A stretch of DNA of 64,000 bases from Pterobdella sp. o SKG-2022 (taxonomy: Eukaryota > Annelida > Clitellata > Hirudinida > Piscicolidae). Positions 15,001-27,918 of the stretch are shown one piece after another. The notes under the pieces are model-generated. The model worked only from the letters and a program-made list of their open reading frames with translations, made no database searches and had not been told where the DNA came from. How positions within the stretch are numbered: the stretch's first letter is position 1; every line of letters begins with the position of its first letter. The stretch lies in the NCBI GenBank assembly GCA_964035795.1, contig OZ038325.1, positions 2,048,473 through 2,112,472 on the forward strand. The letters run 5' to 3'. Both the position numbers and the translations under genes were made by a program.

Positions 15001-18000
15001 TTAACGACCACAGTTGGTGCCACAACAACATGCTCTGTAGTCAAATTGCTTGAACAAGATGGCGTTCAATTGGAAACAGTGCCCGCTCAGGGATCTGGCG
15101 GTGATCCACTTACCGATAGACCTATTTTTATCGATCAAAGTGAAGATACCACAGCGCAAATTATTGTTACAACCGATGAACCCACAACCATCATGCAGCT
15201 TGAAGTTTCTGCAACGAACGTTAAAAAGGTCGAAGTTATTTACAAAGACGTCGATGGCGTTGAGTTGGCAAGACAAGAGGCCGTTTCAGAAGACGTATGT
15301 TTTTTTCAGTCATCAAAAATTGATTGAAAATTTAATTGTTTTTTTCTAATTTTGCTCATTACTCAATCTCCCAGGGTACGTTCACAGTCGGAGATGAAAA
15401 GAGCAGTCCAGAAGGCGTCAAAACCATCGTTGTTGAGCTCACTAAAGACGACGTTAGTGTTGGAGTTGAAGTCGCTGAATTCGACATTAAGGCATGCGGA
15501 GAAGTCGAAACTACTACAGCCTTGCCATCTGGAACAACAATTACTACTCGCCTTGCACCAGGAGTAACTACCACCGCGGAAGAAGAAGGACTCGATAATC
15601 TTGAAGACCGTAAGATCAACATTATAGCCAATTTACAATCGCAATTAATCATTTATCATTGACGCATTCTTACTCAAATTATCGCTTTATCCATCCATAT
15701 ACAGGTACAACTCAAAAAGCAGGTGCCACAACTCAAAAAGCAGGAGCCACAACTCAAAAAGCAGGTGCCACAACTCAAAAAGCAGGTGCCACAACTCAAA
15801 AAGCAGGTGCCACAACTCAAAAAGCAGGTGCCACAACTCAAAAAGCAGGTGCCACAACTCAAAAAGCAGGTGCCACAACTAAAGGAGAAGGAACACAAGG
15901 AACAACTATCGCCACAATCTGTCAAATCAATTTATTGCTGGACCAACCAGGCACTCAAGTTAGCGTAAATGGCGAAACACAAGAAGATCCCGCTGCATTT
16001 AAAGATCCATTCGAGTTGCAAATATCGGATGACGTTCCAGAGCCAGTCGTTGAAATTGTTGCAGAAGAGCCAACGACCATAATGGAAATTGTAGTTAAAA
16101 AGCCCGAAAACGTCGAAGAAATCGTAGCTGAATTGCTCGATGAAGATGGAGTGGTAGTCGATACGCTGGTACTCACTGAACAACCAGATGTAAATTTCAT
16201 TTTTCTTTTTTTTTGACCTCTTTTCAAACTTCATTATGGTATTTTGATCTCATATAAAGTAGAGATTTGTGTATACTTACATTCATCTATGATTACATTT
16301 GTATATATTTAAAAGCATATGTATGTGTATAGTTTTATGAATAAATAAATATATATTTGAATTTTCATTGCAGGAAACATTCAGAGCCGACGAAGATGTA
16401 CCTGGTGTCAAAACGATTAGGCTCATTTTCACTCCGAAAGATATTCCATTAGGAACAATTTCTGTTGACGGCCTTAGCATACACGCTTGCGGCGAAATAT
16501 TAACGACCACAGTTGGTGCCACAACAACATGCTCTGTAGTCAAATTGCTTGAACAAGATGGCGTTCAATTGGAAACAGTGCCCGCTCAGGGATCTGGCGG
16601 TGATCCACTTACCGATAGACCTATTTTTATCGATCAAAGTGAAGATACCACAGCGCAAATTATTGTTACAACCGATGAACCCACAACCATCATGCAGCTT
16701 GAAGTTTCTGCAACGAACGTTAAAAAGGTCGAAGTTATTTACAAAGACGTCGATGGCGTTGAGTTGGCAAGACAAGAGGCCGTTTCAGAAGACGTATGTT
16801 TTTTTCAGTCATCAAAAATTGATTGAAAATTTAATTGTTTTTTTCTAATTTTGCTCATTACTCAATCTCCCAGGGTACGTTCACAGTCGGAGATGAAAAG
16901 AGCAGTCCAGAAGGCGTCAAAACCATCGTTGTTGAGCTCACTAAAGACGACGTTAGTGTTGGAGTTGAAGTCGCTGAATTCGACATTAAGGCATGCGGAG
17001 AAGTCGAAACTACTACAGCCTTGCCATCTGGAACAACAATTACTACTCGCCTTGCACCAGGAGTAACTACCACCGCGGAAGAAGAAGGACTCGATAATCT
17101 TGAAGACCGTAAGATCAACATTATAGCCAATTTACAATCGCAATTAATCATTTATCATTGACGCATTCTTACTCAAATTATCGCTTTATCCATCCATATA
17201 CAGGTACAACTCAAAAAGCAGGTGCCACAACTCAAAAAGCAGGAGCCACAACTCAAAAAGCAGGTGCCACAACTCAAAAAGCAGGTGCCACAACTCAAAA
17301 AGCAGGTGCCACAACTCAAAAAGCAGGTGCCACAACTCAAAAAGCAGGTGCCACAACTCAAAAAGCAGGTGCCACAACTAAAGGAGAAGGAACACAAGGA
17401 ACAACTATCGCCACAATCTGTCAAATCAATTTATTGCTGGACCAACCAGGCACTCAAGTTAGCGTAAATGGCGAAACACAAGAAGATCCCGCTGCATTTA
17501 AAGATCCATTCGAGTTGCAAATATCGGATGACGTTCCAGAGCCAGTCGTTGAAATTGTTGCAGAAGAGCCAACGACCATAATGGAAATTGTAGTTAAAAA
17601 GCCCGAAAACGTCGAAGAAATCGTAGCTGAATTGCTCGATGAAGATGGAGTGGTAGTCGATACGCTGGTACTCACTGAACAACCAGATGTAAATTTCATT
17701 TTTCTTTTTTTTTGACCTCTTTTCAAACTTCATTATGGTATTTTGATCTCATATAAAGTAGAGATTTGTGTATACTTACATTCATCTATGATTACATTTT
17801 TATATATTTAAAAGCATATGTATGTGTATAGTTTTATGAATAAATAAATATATATTTGAATTTTCATTGCAGGAAACATTCAGAGCCGACGAAGATGTAC
17901 CTGGTGTCAAAACGATTAGGCTCATTTTCACTCCGAAAGATATTCCATTAGGAACAATTTCTGTTGACGGCCTTAGCATACACGCTTGCGGCGAAATATT

Positions 18001-21000
18001 AACGACCACAGTTGGTGCCACAACAACATGCTCTGTAGTCAAATTGCTTGAACAAGATGGCGTTCAATTGGAAACAGTGCCCGCTCAGGGATCTGGCGGT
18101 GATCCACTTACCGATAGACCTATTTTTATCGATCAAAGTGAAGATACCACAGCGCAAATTATTGTTACAACCGATGAACCCACAACCATCATGCAGCTTG
18201 AAGTTTCTGCAACGAACGTTAAAAAGGTCGAAGTTATTTACAAAGACGTCGATGGCGTTGAGTTGGCAAGACAAGAGGCCGTTTCAGAAGACGTATGTTT
18301 TTTTCAGTCATCAAAAATTGATTGAAAATTTAATTGTTTTTTTCTAATTTTGCTCATTACTCAATCTCCCAGGGTACGTTCACAGTCGGAGATGAAAAGA
18401 GCAGTCCAGAAGGCGTCAAAACCATCGTTGTTGAGCTCACTAAAGACGACGTTAGTGTTGGAGTTGAAGTCGCTGAATTCGACATTAAGGCATGCGGAGA
18501 AGTCGAAACTACTACAGCCTTGCCATCTGGAACAACAATTACTACTCGCCTTGCACCAGGAGTAACTACCACCGCGGAAGAAGAAGGACTCGATAATCTT
18601 GAAGACCGTAAGATCAACATTATAGCCAATTTACAATCGCAATTAATCATTTATCATTGACGCAATCTTACTCAAATTATCGCTTTATCCATCCATATAC
18701 AGGTACAACTCAAAAAGCAGGTGCCACAACTCAAAAAGCAGGAGCCACAACTCAAAAAGCAGGTGCCACAACTCAAAAAGCAGGTGCCACAACTCAAAAA
18801 GCAGGTGCCACAACTCAAAAAGCAGGTGCCACAACTCAAAAAGCAGGTGCCACAACTCAAAAAGCAGGTGCCACAACTAAAGGAGAAGGAACACAAGGAA
18901 CAACTATCGCCACAATCTGTCAAATCAATTTATTGCTGGACCAACCAGGCACTCAAGTTAGCGTAAATGGCGAAACACAAGAAGATCCCGCTGCATTTAA
19001 AGATCCATTCGAGTTGCAAATATCGGATGACGTTCCAGAGCCAGTCGTTGAAATTGTTGCAGAAGAGCCAACGACCATAATGGAAATTGTAGTTAAAAAG
19101 CCCGAAAACGTCGAAGAAATCGTAGCTGAATTGCTCGATGAAGATGGAGTGGTAGTCGATACGCTGGTACTCACTGAACAACCAGATGTAAATTTCATTT
19201 TTCTTTTTTTTTGACCTCTTTTCAAACTTCATTATGGTATTTTGATCTCATATAAAGTAGAGATTTGTGTATACTTACATTCATCTATGATTACATTTGT
19301 ATATATTTAAAAGCATATGTATGTGTATAGTTTTATGAATAAATAAATATATATTTGAATTTTCATTGCAGGAAACATTCAGAGCCGACGAAGATGTACC
19401 TGGTGTCAAAACGATTAGGCTCATTTTCACTCCGAAAGATATTCCATTAGGAACAATTTCTGTTGACGGCCTTAGCATACACGCTTGCGGCGAAATATTA
19501 ACGACCACAGTTGGTGCCACAACAACATGCTCTGTAGTCAAATTGCTTGAACAAGATGGCGTTCAATTGGAAACAGTGCCCGCTCAGGGATCTGGCGGTG
19601 ATCCACTTACCGATAGACCTATTTTTATCGATCAAAGTGAAGATACCACAGCGCAAATTATTGTTACAACCGATGAACCCACAACCATCATGCAGCTTGA
19701 AGTTTCTGCAACGAACGTTAAAAAGGTCGAAGTTATTTACAAAGACGTCGATGGCGTTGAGTTGGCAAGACAAGAGGCCGTTTCAGAAGACGTATGTTTT
19801 TTTCAGTCATCAAAAATTGATTGAAAATTTAATTGTTTTTTTCTAATTTTGCTCATTACTCAATCTCCCAGGGTACGTTCACAGTCGGAGATGAAAAGAG
19901 CAGTCCAGAAGGCGTCAAAACCATCGTTGTTGAGCTCACTAAAGACGACGTTAGTGTTGGAGTTGAAGTCGCTGAATTCGACATTAAGGCATGCGGAGAA
20001 GTCGAAACTACTACAGCCTTGCCATCTGGAACAACAATTACTACTCGCCTTGCACCAGGAGTAACTACCACCGCGGAAGAAGAAGGACTCGATAATCTTG
20101 AAGACCGTAAGATCAACATTATAGCCAATTTACAATCGCAATTAATCATTTATCATTGACGCAATCTTACTCAAATTATCGCTTTATCCATCCATATACA
20201 GGTACAACTCAAAAAGCAGGTGCCACAACTCAAAAAGCAGGAGCCACAACTCAAAAAGCAGGTGCCACAACTCAAAAAGCAGGTGCCACAACTCAAAAAG
20301 CAGGTGCCACAACTCAAAAAGCAGGTGCCACAACTCAAAAAGCAGGTGCCACAACTCAAAAAGCAGGTGCCACAACTAAAGGAGAAGGAACACAAGGAAC
20401 AACTATCGCCACAATCTGTCAAATCAATTTATTGCTGGACCAACCAGGCACTCAAGTTAGCGTAAATGGCGAAACACAAGAAGATCCCGCTGCATTTAAA
20501 GATCCATTCGAGTTGCAAATATCGGATGACGTTCCAGAGCCAGTCGTTGAAATTGTTGCAGAAGAGCCAACGACCATAATGGAAATTGTAGTTAAAAAGC
20601 CCGAAAACGTCGAAGAAATCGTAGCTGAATTGCTCGATGAAGATGGAGTGGTAGTCGATACGCTGGTACTCACTGAACAACCAGATGTAAATTTCATTTT
20701 TCTTTTTTTTTGACCTCTTTTCAAACTTCATTATGGTATTTTGATCTCATATAAAGTAGAGATTTGTGTATACTTACATTCATCTATGATTACATTTGTA
20801 TATATTTAAAAGCATATGTATGTGTATAGTTTTATGAATAAATAAATATATATTTGAATTTTCATTGCAGGAAACATTCAGAGCCGACGAAGATGTACCT
20901 GGTGTCAAAACGATTAGGCTCATTTTCACTCCGAAAGATATTCCATTAGGAACAATTTCTGTTGACGGCCTTAGCATACACGCTTGCGGCGAAATATTAA

Positions 21001-24000
21001 CGACCACAGTTGGTGCCACAACAACATGCTCTGTAGTCAAATTGCTTGAACAAGATGGCGTTCAATTGGAAACAGTGCCCGCTCAGGGATCTGGCGGTGA
21101 TCCACTTACCGATAGACCTATTTTTATCGATCAAAGTGAAGATACCACAGCGCAAATTATTGTTACAACCGATGAACCCACAACCATCATGCAGCTTGAA
21201 GTTTCTGCAACGAACGTTAAAAAGGTCGAAGTTATTTACAAAGACGTCGATGGCGTTGAGTTGGCAAGACAAGAGGCCGTTTCAGAAGACGTATGTTTTT
21301 TTCAGTCATCAAAAATTGATTGAAAATTTAATTGTTTTTTTCTAATTTTGCTCATTACTCAATCTCCCAGGGTACGTTCACAGTCGGAGATGAAAAGAGC
21401 AGTCCAGAAGGCGTCAAAACCATCGTTGTTGAGCTCACTAAAGACGACGTTAGTGTTGGAGTTGAAGTCGCTGAATTCGACATTAAGGCATGCGGAGAAG
21501 TCGAAACTACTACAGCCTTGCCATCTGGAACAACAATTACTACTCGCCTTGCACCAGGAGTAACTACCACCGCGGAAGAAGAAGGACTCGATAATCTTGA
21601 AGACCGTAAGATCAACATTATAGCCAATTTACAATCGCAATTAATCATTTATCATTGACGCAATCTTACTCAAATTATCGCTTTATCCATCCATATACAG
21701 GTACAACTCAAAAAGCAGGTGCCACAACTCAAAAAGCAGGAGCCACAACTCAAAAAGCAGGTGCCACAACTCAAAAAGCAGGTGCCACAACTCAAAAAGC
21801 AGGTGCCACAACTCAAAAAGCAGGTGCCACAACTCAAAAAGCAGGTGCCACAACTCAAAAAGCAGGTGCCACAACTAAAGGAGAAGGAACACAAGGAACA
21901 ACTATCGCCACAATCTGTCAAATCAATTTATTGCTGGACCAACCAGGCACTCAAGTTAGCGTAAATGGCGAAACACAAGAAGATCCCGCTGCATTTAAAG
22001 ATCCATTCGAGTTGCAAATATCGGATGACGTTCCAGAGCCAGTCGTTGAAATTGTTGCAGAAGAGCCAACGACCATAATGGAAATTGTAGTTAAAAAGCC
22101 CGAAAACGTCGAAGAAATCGTAGCTGAATTGCTCGATGAAGATGGAGTGGTAGTCGATACGCTGGTACTCACTGAACAACCAGATGTAAATTTCATTTTT
22201 CTTTTTTTTTGACCTCTTTTCAAACTTCATTATGGTATTTTGATCTCATATAAAGTAGAGATTTGTGTATACTTACATTCATCTATGATTACATTTGTAT
22301 ATATTTAAAAGCATATGTATGTGTATAGTTTTATGAATAAATAAATATATATTTGAATTTTCATTGCAGGAAACATTCAGAGCCGACGAAGATGTACCTG
22401 GTGTCAAAACGATTAGGCTCATTTTCACTCCGAAAGATATTCCATTAGGAACAATTTCTGTTGACGGCCTTAGCATACACGCTTGCGGCGAAATATTAAC
22501 GACCACAGTTGGTGCCACAACAACATGCTCTGTAGTCAAATTGCTTGAACAAGATGGCGTTCAATTGGAAACAGTGCCCGCTCAGGGATCTGGCGGTGAT
22601 CCACTTACCGATAGACCTATTTTTATCGATCAAAGTGAAGATACCACAGCGCAAATTATTGTTACAACCGATGAACCCACAACCATCATGCAGCTTGAAG
22701 TTTCTGCAACGAACGTTAAAAAGGTCGAAGTTATTTACAAAGACGTCGATGGCGTTGAGTTGGCAAGACAAGAGGCCGTTTCAGAAGACGTATGTTTTTT
22801 TCAGTCATCAAAAATTGATTGAAAATTTAATTGTTTTTTTCTAATTTTGCTCATTACTCAATCTCCCAGGGTACGTTCACAGTCGGAGATGAAAAGAGCA
22901 GTCCAGAAGGCGTCAAAACCATCGTTGTTGAGCTCACTAAAGACGACGTTAGTGTTGGAGTTGAAGTCGCTGAATTCGACATTAAGGCATGCGGAGAAGT
23001 CGAAACTACTACAGCCTTGCCATCTGGAACAACAATTACTACTCGCCTTGCACCAGGAGTAACTACCACCGCGGAAGAAGAAGGACTCGATAATCTTGAA
23101 GACCGTAAGATCAACATTATAGCCAATTTACAATCGCAATTAATCATTTATCATTGACGCAATCTTACTCAAATTATCGCTTTATCCATCCATATACAGG
23201 TACAACTCAAAAAGCAGGTGCCACAACTCAAAAAGCAGGAGCCACAACTCAAAAAGCAGGTGCCACAACTCAAAAAGCAGGTGCCACAACTCAAAAAGCA
23301 GGTGCCACAACTCAAAAAGCAGGTGCCACAACTCAAAAAGCAGGTGCCACAACTCAAAAAGCAGGTGCCACAACTAAAGGAGAAGGAACACAAGGAACAA
23401 CTATCGCCACAATCTGTCAAATCAATTTATTGCTGGACCAACCAGGCACTCAAGTTAGCGTAAATGGCGAAACACAAGAAGATCCCGCTGCATTTAAAGA
23501 TCCATTCGAGTTGCAAATATCGGATGACGTTCCAGAGCCAGTCGTTGAAATTGTTGCAGAAGAGCCAACGACCATAATGGAAATTGTAGTTAAAAAGCCC
23601 GAAAACGTCGAAGAAATCGTAGCTGAATTGCTCGATGAAGATGGAGTGGTAGTCGATACGCTGGTACTCACTGAACAACCAGATGTAAATTTCATTTTTC
23701 TTTTTTTTTGACCTCTTTTCAAACTTCATTATGGTATTTTGATCTCATATAAAGTAGAGATTTGTGTATACTTACATTCATCTATGATTACATTTTTATA
23801 TATTTAAAAGCATATGTATGTGTATAGTTTTATGAATAAATAAATATATATTTGAATTTTCATTGCAGGAAACATTCAGAGCCGACGAAGATGTACCTGG
23901 TGTCAAAACGATTAGGCTCATTTTCACTCCGAAAGATATTCCATTAGGAACAATTTCTGTTGACGGCCTTAGCATACACGCTTGCGGCGAAATATTAACG

Positions 24001-27000
24001 ACCACAGTTGGTGCCACAACAACATGCTCTGTAGTCAAATTGCTTGAACAAGATGGCGTTCAATTGGAAACAGTGCCCGCTCAGGGATCTGGCGGTGATC
24101 CACTTACCGATAGACCTATTTTTATCGATCAAAGTGAAGATACCACAGCGCAAATTATTGTTACAACCGATGAACCCACAACCATCATGCAGCTTGAAGT
24201 TTCTGCAACGAACGTTAAAAAGGTCGAAGTTATTTACAAAGACGTCGATGGCGTTGAGTTGGCAAGACAAGAGGCCGTTTCAGAAGACGTATGTTTTTTT
24301 CAGTCATCAAAAATTGATTGAAAATTTAATTGTTTTTTTCTAATTTTGCTCATTACTCAATCTCCCAGGGTACGTTCACAGTCGGAGATGAAAAGAGCAG
24401 TCCAGAAGGCGTCAAAACCATCGTTGTTGAGCTCACTAAAGACGACGTTAGTGTTGGAGTTGAAGTCGCTGAATTCGACATTAAGGCATGCGGAGAAGTC
24501 GAAACTACTACAGCCTTGCCATCTGGAACAACAATTACTACTCGCCTTGCACCAGGAGTAACTACCACCGCGGAAGAAGAAGGACTCGATAATCTTGAAG
24601 ACCGTAAGATCAACATTATAGCCAATTTACAATCGCAATTAATCATTTATCATTGACGCATTCTTACTCAAATTATCGCTTTATCCATCCATATACAGGT
24701 ACAACTCAAAAAGCAGGTGCCACAACTCAAAAAGCAGGAGCCACAACTCAAAAAGCAGGTGCCACAACTCAAAAAGCAGGAGCCACAACTCAAAAAGCAG
24801 GTGCCACAACTCAAAAAGCAGGTGCCACAACTCAAAAAGCAGGTGCCACAACTCAAAAAGCAGGTGCCACAACTAAAGGAGAAGGAACACAAGGAACAAC
24901 TATCGCCACAATCTGTCAAATCAATTTATTGCTGGACCAACCAGGCACTCAAGTTAGCGTAAATGGCGAAACACAAGAAGATCCCGCTGCATTTAAAGAT
25001 CCATTCGAGTTGCAAATATCGGATGACGTTCCAGAGCCAGTCGTTGAAATTGTTGCAGAAGAGCCAACGACCATAATGGAAATTGTAGTTAAAAAGCCCG
25101 AAAACGTCGAAGAAATCGTAGCTGAATTGCTCGATGAAGATGGAGTGGTAGTCGATACGCTGGTACTCACTGAACAACCAGATGTAAATTTCATTTTTCT
25201 TTTTTTTTGACCTCTTTTCAAACTTCATTATGGTATTTTGATCTCATATAAAGTAGAGATTTGTGTATACTTACATTCATCTATGATTACATTTGTATAT
25301 ATTTAAAAGCATATGTATGTGTATAGTTTTATGAATAAATAAATATATATTTGAATTTTCATTGCAGGAAACATTCAGAGCCGACGAAGATGTACCTGGT
25401 GTCAAAACGATTAGGCTCATTTTCACTCCGAAAGATATTCCATTAGGAACAATTTCTGTTGACGGCCTTAGCATACACGCTTGCGGCGAAATATTAACGA
25501 CCACAGTTGGTGCCACAACAACATGCTCTGTAGTCAAATTGCTTGAACAAGATGGCGTTCAATTGGAAACAGTGCCCGCTCAGGGATCTGGCGGTGATCC
25601 ACTTACCGATAGACCTATTTTTATCGATCAAAGTGAAGATACCACAGCGCAAATTATTGTTACAACCGATGAACCCACAACCATCATGCAGCTTGAAGTT
25701 TCTGCAACGAACGTTAAAAAGGTCGAAGTTATTTACAAAGACGTCGATGGCGTTGAGTTGGCAAGACAAGAGGCCGTTTCAGAAGACGTATGTTTTTTTC
25801 AGTCATCAAAAATTGATTGAAAATTTAATTGTTTTTTTCTAATTTTGCTCATTACTCAATCTCCCAGGGTACGTTCACAGTCGGAGATGAAAAGAGCAGT
25901 CCAGAAGGCGTCAAAACCATCGTTGTTGAGCTCACTAAAGACGACGTTAGTGTTGGAGTTGAAGTCGCTGAATTCGACATTAAGGCATGCGGAGAAGTCG
26001 AAACTACTACAGCCTTGCCATCTGGAACAACAATTACTACTCGCCTTGCACCAGGAGTAACTACCACCGCGGAAGAAGAAGGACTCGATAATCTTGAAGA
26101 CCGTAAGATCAACATTATAGCCAATTTACAATCGCAATTAATCATTTATCATTGACGCATTCTTACTCAAATTATCGCTTTATCCATCCATATACAGGTA
26201 CAACTCAAAAAGCAGGTGCCACAACTCAAAAAGCAGGAGCCACAACTCAAAAAGCAGGTGCCACAACTCAAAAAGCAGGAGCCACAACTCAAAAAGCAGG
26301 TGCCACAACTCAAAAAGCAGGTGCCACAACTCAAAAAGCAGGTGCCACAACTCAAAAAGCAGGTGCCACAACTAAAGGAGAAGGAACACAAGGAACAACT
26401 ATCGCCACAATCTGTCAAATCAATTTATTGCTGGACCAACCAGGCACTCAAGTTAGCGTAAATGGCGAAACACAAGAAGATCCCGCTGCATTTAAAGATC
26501 CATTCGAGTTGCAAATATCGGATGACGTTCCAGAGCCAGTCGTTGAAATTGTTGCAGAAGAGCCAACGACCATAATGGAAATTGTAGTTAAAAAGCCCGA
26601 AAACGTCGAAGAAATCGTAGCTGAATTGCTCGATGAAGATGGAGTGGTAGTCGATACGCTGGTACTCACTGAACAACCAGATGTAAATTTCATTTTTCTT
26701 TTTTTTTGACCTCTTTTCAAACTTCATTATGGTATTTTGATCTCATATAAAGTAGAGATTTGTGTATACTTACATTCATCTATGATTACATTTGTATATA
26801 TTTAAAAGCATATGTATGTGTATAGTTTTATGAATAAATAAATATATATTTGAATTTTCATTGCAGGAAACATTCAGAGCCGACGAAGATGTACCTGGTG
26901 TCAAAACGATTAGGCTCATTTTCACTCCGAAAGATATTCCATTAGGAACAATTTCTGTTGACGGCCTTAGCATACACGCTTGCGGCGAAATATTAACGAC

Positions 27001-27918
27001 CACAGTTGGTGCCACAACAACATGCTCTGTAGTCAAATTGCTTGAACAAGATGGCGTTCAATTGGAAACAGTGCCCGCTCAGGGATCTGGCGGTGATCCA
27101 CTTACCGATAGACCTATTTTTATCGATCAAAGTGAAGATACCACAGCGCAAATTATTGTTACAACCGATGAACCCACAACCATCATGCAGCTTGAAGTTT
27201 CTGCAACGAACGTTAAAAAGGTCGAAGTTATTTACAAAGACGTCGATGGCGTTGAGTTGGCAAGACAAGAGGCCGTTTCAGAAGACGTATGTTTTTTTCA
27301 GTCATCAAAAATTGATTGAAAATTTAATTGTTTTTTTCTAATTTTGCTCATTACTCAATCTCCCAGGGTACGTTCACAGTCGGAGATGAAAAGAGCAGTC
27401 CAGAAGGCGTCAAAACCATCGTTGTTGAGCTCACTAAAGACGACGTTAGTGTTGGAGTTGAAGTCGCTGAATTCGACATTAAGGCATGCGGAGAAGTCGA
27501 AACTACTACAGCCTTGCCATCTGGAACAACAATTACTACTCGCCTTGCACCAGGAGTAACTACCACCGCGGAAGAAGAAGGACTCGATAATCTTGAAGAC
27601 CGTAAGATCAACATTATAGCCAATTTACAATCGCAATTAATCATTTATCATTGACGCATTCTTACTCAAATTATCGCTTTATCCATCCATATACAGGTAC
27701 AACTCAAAAAGCAGGTGCCACAACTCAAAAAGCAGGAGCCACAACTCAAAAAGCAGGTGCCACAACTCAAAAAGCAGGAGCCACAACTCAAAAAGCAGGT
27801 GCCACAACTCAAAAAGCAGGTGCCACAACTCAAAAAGCAGGTGCCACAACTCAAAAAGCAGGTGCCACAACTAAAGGAGAAGGAACACAAGGAACAACTT
27901 CTGCCACAGCAAAAGAAA
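1..27918 (+). repeat. Type-1 tandem array: 18 complete units plus two partial ones, period 1,499 bp (1,478 bp in three units)
   Basis: Each unit has exon X (485 bp, or 464 bp with one TTQKAGA fewer), exon Y (420 bp) and exon Z (235 bp), separated by introns of 184, 80 and 95 bp. X exons start at 778, 2277, 3755, 5254, 6753, 8252, 9730, 11208, 12707, 14206, 15705, 17204, 18703, 20202, 21701, 23200, 24699, 26198 and, truncated, 27697. Y exons start at 1447, 2925, 4424, 5923, 7422, 8900, 10378, 11877, 13376, 14875, 16374, 17873, 19372, 20871, 22370, 23869, 25368 and 26867; each Z starts 500 bp after its Y. X-Y phase is 0, Y-Z phase is 0 and Z-X phase is 1 (C+GT makes Arg), so a whole unit can be gained or lost without breaking the frame. 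One unit encodes 380 (or 373) residues. Units differ by only a few single-base changes, and introns are as conserved as exons. Confidence 0.97.

Noticed and set aside
1..27918. The array as an assembly artefact or satellite DNA
   Set aside because: Units carry unit-specific variants and differing TTQKAGA numbers, and every exon keeps frame and splice sites, so it is a real coding array. The exact copy number could still be wrong in the assembly.
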